Made by a program: the position numbers and the translations under genes
Notes under the pieces: model-generated
What the model was told of the DNA's origin: nothing
Seen by the model: the letters and a program-made list of their open reading frames with translations, nothing else
Databases searched by the model: none
NCBI GenBank assembly: GCA_023271515.1
Contig: JALPXQ010000053.1
Span: 1 to 8,777 of the forward strand
Reading direction: 5' to 3'
From: Dehalococcoidia bacterium
Lineage (GTDB): Bacteria; Chloroflexota; Dehalococcoidia; SZUA-161; SpSt-899
Length of the DNA: 8,777 nucleotides
In this document: positions 7,040-8,777 of the stretch, piece by piece
Position numbering within the stretch: the stretch's first letter is position 1
How the letters are laid out: each line of letters opens with the position of its first letter

Positions 7040-7297
7040 CTATTGCTGCCAGTAGCGCCCGGGACTGACCTGCTTGCCATAACCCAACCAATCGTCTACC
7101 TTAACAAATAAGGGGTCCATCCAGCGTGTATTCTTCACCCCCCACCTAACTGCGCTGTACAGCCAGCCGGACGGCTTATTAAACGGACAAACCCTTATGC
7201 AGTTGGAGCATGGCAAGCCATTATTTGCCACCCAAAATCTAAGGCACTTCTCGGCATTTACTGGCCAACGGAGCAGTCCCTCTCTATTAGCCCTGGT
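7040..7297 (-). pseudogene. Reductive dehalogenase catalytic subunit (RdhA), C-terminal remnant
   Basis: An open frame of about 86 codons runs from just after an in-frame TAA (7298-7300) to the TAG at 7040-7042. It reads ...RWPVNAEKCLRFW..., then LPCSNCIRVCPFNKPSGW and ends ...LDDWLGYGK-like (VDDWLGYGKQVSPGRYWQQ). C-x11-C-x2-C-x3-CP is the second iron-sulfur motif of RdhA-family proteins, and the following SGWLYSAVRW, WMDPLFVKVDDWLGYGK and terminal YW tail are typical of their C-termini. Full-length RdhA is roughly 450-500 residues, so about 80 percent is missing, including the corrinoid-binding domain, the first cluster motif and any Tat signal. A GTG at 7229-7231 could serve as a start, but homology-like sequence continues upstream of it, so this is a fragment and not a small gene. 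The break coincides with the start of the insertion sequence. A QueG-like protein was considered, but the tail fits RdhA better. Confidence 0.75.
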
Positions 7298-7406
7298 TTA
7301 CCACCACCTCACTGTCATGGGAGTGGACTTAGCTTCAGAATTGGGCTGGACTTAGGTGTTTTGAAGCTGAGGCGTCAATGTAGTCCCCCATACAGTTAGA
7401 GGGGTG

Positions 7407-7434
7407 TTGACGTGGGCCCAGCATGTGCTATACT
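7407..7434 (+). promoter_or_regulatory. Promoter of the transposase gene
   Basis: TTGACG (7407-7412), a 16-base spacer and TATACT (7429-7434) with an extended TG element (TGC before the -10) make a strong sigma-70-type promoter. The predicted start of transcription is near 7441, only a few bases before the ATG at 7444. The message would therefore be essentially leaderless. It also means that the GTG at 7412 and the ATG at 7439 lie upstream of, or at, the transcription start and are unlikely initiation codons. Confidence 0.65.
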
Positions 7435-7443
7435 CATTATGGA

Positions 7444-8605
7444 ATGTTCGTCAAAGAGATCATCAAGAGGAAACCCCGGTTATGATAAGACTTTTACCTA
7501 TCATCGCCTCATGGAATCCGTCAGAACCCCCAGAGGCCCTCGCCACCGCAAGATCATCGATCTGGGCAAGCTCGATCTGGCCAAAGATGACTGGAAAACC
7601 CTGGCCAATCGCATCGAGGAGATCCTTTGCGGGCAACAAAGCTTCTTTACCCCTCCGGATGATATCGAAAGCCTGGCTCACCATTATGCCCAACTCATCC
7701 GGCAGAGGGAGATGCACAGCCTTCCCATCGAACAGGAGAAGGAACCCGATTGGGAAACCGTTGACTTGAAGTCTCTTTCACCGAGTGGATCCCGCACCAT
7801 TGGAGGGGAATCGGTTGGTTATGATGCTTTCCAGCGGCTGGGGTTCCCCCGAATACTCTCTGATCTTGGCTTCAATCGAGATCAGAGAGATCGAGCAGCC
7901 CTCTTGATCATTGGCCGGCTCCTTCATCCCGGCAGTGAAAGGGAGACCGCTATTTGGGCCAGGGAAATCAGTGCTTTGGATGAGTTGATGGGGACTGATT
8001 TTGAGCATTTGTCCAACAATGCCCTGTATCGCACATCAGACCAATTGCTCAAACACCGCGATGAGATTGAGAGACATCTCTCTGAAAGTGAACGGAGTAG
8101 CTACAATCTCGGAGAGACGATTATTCTGTATGATCTGACCAATACCTATCTTGAGGGAAGCGCTCATGAGAGTTCTCTGGCGCATCGGGCTCGCTCCAAA
8201 GAGAAAAGGTATGATTGTCCATTGCTCACCCTGGCCCTGGTTGTCGATGAAGACGGATTCCCCAAGAAGAGCAAGGTACTGCCGGGGAATGTGAGTGAGC
8301 CTGGCACCTTGAAAGCATTTCTTGAAGCGTACGATGATGAATTGAAGCAGAAACTCCCCCTGTTTAAGGAACGCCCTACGGTGGTGATCGATGCCGGAGT
8401 GGGTACGCAAGCTAATCTCCGGCTGATTCGCTCGATGGGATTCCACTACATCACGATGAGCCGGAGCAAGCTCAGTGAGACCCCCACAGACGGGCTGGTG
8501 CTGCTCAAAAAGGAAAGGGACTGCACTATCAAGGCAAAAAGAATCGAGCATGATGGCGGGGTGATCCTGTACTGCGAGAGTTCCGACTGTGGTCCCTTTA
8601 TATGA
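7444..8605 (+). pseudogene. IS1634-family DDE transposase, N-terminal and central part, frameshifted and truncated
   Basis: The family-like N-terminus MFVKEIIKRK begins at the ATG at 7444 in one frame, which stops at 7483-7485. The rest of the protein (GYDKTFTYHRLMESVRT onward) lies in the next frame, open to the TGA at 8603-8605. Losing or skipping one base in the AAACCCC tract (7471-7477) restores a continuous protein. The main frame is also open upstream to a GTG at 7412, but those residues do not look like the family. The central domain shows the first catalytic Asp in ILYDLTNTYLEGS (codon about 8132) and the second in VVIDAGVGTQANLRLI (codon about 8390). After YCESSDC the frame ends early. 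The final catalytic Glu and the C-terminus reappear in a different frame immediately downstream (8584-8777). Intact relatives are about 550-600 residues. The protein is very probably inactive. Confidence 0.8.
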
Positions 8606-8777
8606 TGCTCAACCAGTTGGAAGATTCCTTTCGCTGTTTGAAGAGTGGGTTGGGTCTCAGGCCGGTCTATCATCGGATAAACCGTCGCCAGGAGGCCCAT
8701 CTGTTCATCACGGTGTTAGCCTATCACCTGTTGGCAAGCATACAAAGGAATCTCAAGAAGAAAGGAATCTCGTATCA
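8584..8777 (+). pseudogene. IS1634-family transposase, C-terminal part in a shifted frame
   Basis: In the frame of the ATG at 8602 the sequence reads LWSLYMMLNQLEDSFRCLKS, then GLGLRPVYH and HLFITVLAYHLLASIQRNLKKKGIS, and runs off the window end. This is the conserved C-terminal block of IS1634-type transposases, where the Glu of the LEDSF segment (codon 8620-8622) should be the third residue of the DDE triad. The linker of roughly 130-150 residues that normally lies between the second Asp block plus CESE-like segment and this block is absent. The two parts meet out of frame near 8590. This points to an internal deletion and not a simple frameshift. The deletion size is estimated from general knowledge of the family, not from an alignment. 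Confidence 0.7.

Larger units (their letters stand above)
7301..8777 (+). mobile_element. IS1634-type (IS4 superfamily) insertion sequence, decayed; right end outside window
   Basis: The element contains the damaged transposase (7444 onward) preceded by about 140 non-coding bases that include its promoter. The left boundary is inferred from the point where the reductive dehalogenase frame stops (about 7297-7300). Because the right end is beyond the window, terminal inverted repeats and target duplications cannot be verified. Within the left end there is a 9-base direct repeat TGGACTTAG (7324-7332 and 7347-7355) and an inverted pair AGCTTCA (7331-7337) / TGAAGCT (7362-7368). These could be transposase-binding or structural motifs. 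The coordinates of the left edge are approximate. Confidence 0.65.

Noticed and set aside
7040..7231. A small stand-alone ferredoxin-like protein starting at the GTG at 7229
   Set aside because: Family-like residues (RWPVNAEKCLRFW) continue in frame upstream of the GTG, and the C-terminal tail is of the RdhA type, so this is a truncated larger gene.
7412..7441. GTG (7412) or ATG (7439) as the transposase start
   Set aside because: Both lie upstream of or at the predicted transcription start (about 7441), and the residues they add do not resemble the family N-terminus, whereas the ATG at 7444 in the adjacent frame does.
8036..8551. Minus-strand 171-residue open frame inside the transposase
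   Set aside because: It is antisense to the conserved DDE domain, whose residues explain the sequence; no family features are visible in the antisense protein.
1..8777. CRISPR array, tRNA or rRNA gene
   Set aside because: No regularly spaced repeats and no tRNA- or rRNA-like segments were noticed in the non-coding stretches, all of which are shorter than about 150 bases.

Overview
The window carries a complete histidine-degradation operon on the minus strand, read from about position 6976 down to 96. It is followed on the right by the broken end of a reductive dehalogenase gene and by a decayed IS1634-type insertion sequence on the plus strand. The organism is probably an anaerobic bacterium. 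A reductive dehalogenase remnant, histidine catabolism through formiminoglutamate and tetrahydrofolate, and an IS1634-like element would all fit Dehalococcoidia or other Chloroflexota from sediment or subsurface. An anaerobic deltaproteobacterium or clostridial relative cannot be excluded from sequence alone, so the taxonomy is low-confidence inference.

Layout, in order of transcription on the minus strand: a near-consensus sigma-70 promoter with an overlapping GntR-type operator (about 6945-7011); a FadR/FCD-type GntR regulator (6917-6210); a possible 12-codon leader ORF with two adjacent His codons (6177-6139); hutU urocanate hydratase (6126-4456); hutH histidine ammonia-lyase (4459-2930); ftcD glutamate formimidoyltransferase (2903-2004); hutI imidazolonepropionase (1992-712); and fchA formimidoyl-THF cyclodeaminase (725-96). 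The junctions are a 4-base overlap (hutU/hutH), a 26-base gap with a strong ribosome binding site (hutH/ftcD), an 11-base gap (ftcD/hutI) and a 14-base overlap (hutI/fchA). This spacing indicates one polycistronic unit.

Together the enzymes convert histidine to urocanate and ammonia (HutH), then to imidazolonepropionate (HutU), then to N-formiminoglutamate (HutI). FtcD moves the formimino group to tetrahydrofolate and releases glutamate, and FchA releases ammonia to give 5,10-methenyl-THF. The route therefore ends in glutamate plus a folate-bound one-carbon unit, not formamide or formate. No HutG, HutF, HutC or histidine permease lies in the window.

Right of the operon, 7040-7297 (minus) encodes about 86 residues that read as the C-terminus of a reductive dehalogenase catalytic subunit, with a final Cys-rich [4Fe-4S] motif and a typical tail. 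Its 5' part is missing exactly where the insertion sequence begins. The transposase (about 7444 to beyond 8777, plus) looks doubly damaged, by a one-base frameshift near its N-terminus and by an internal out-of-frame deletion near 8590. Bases 1-95 contain no gene that I can support.
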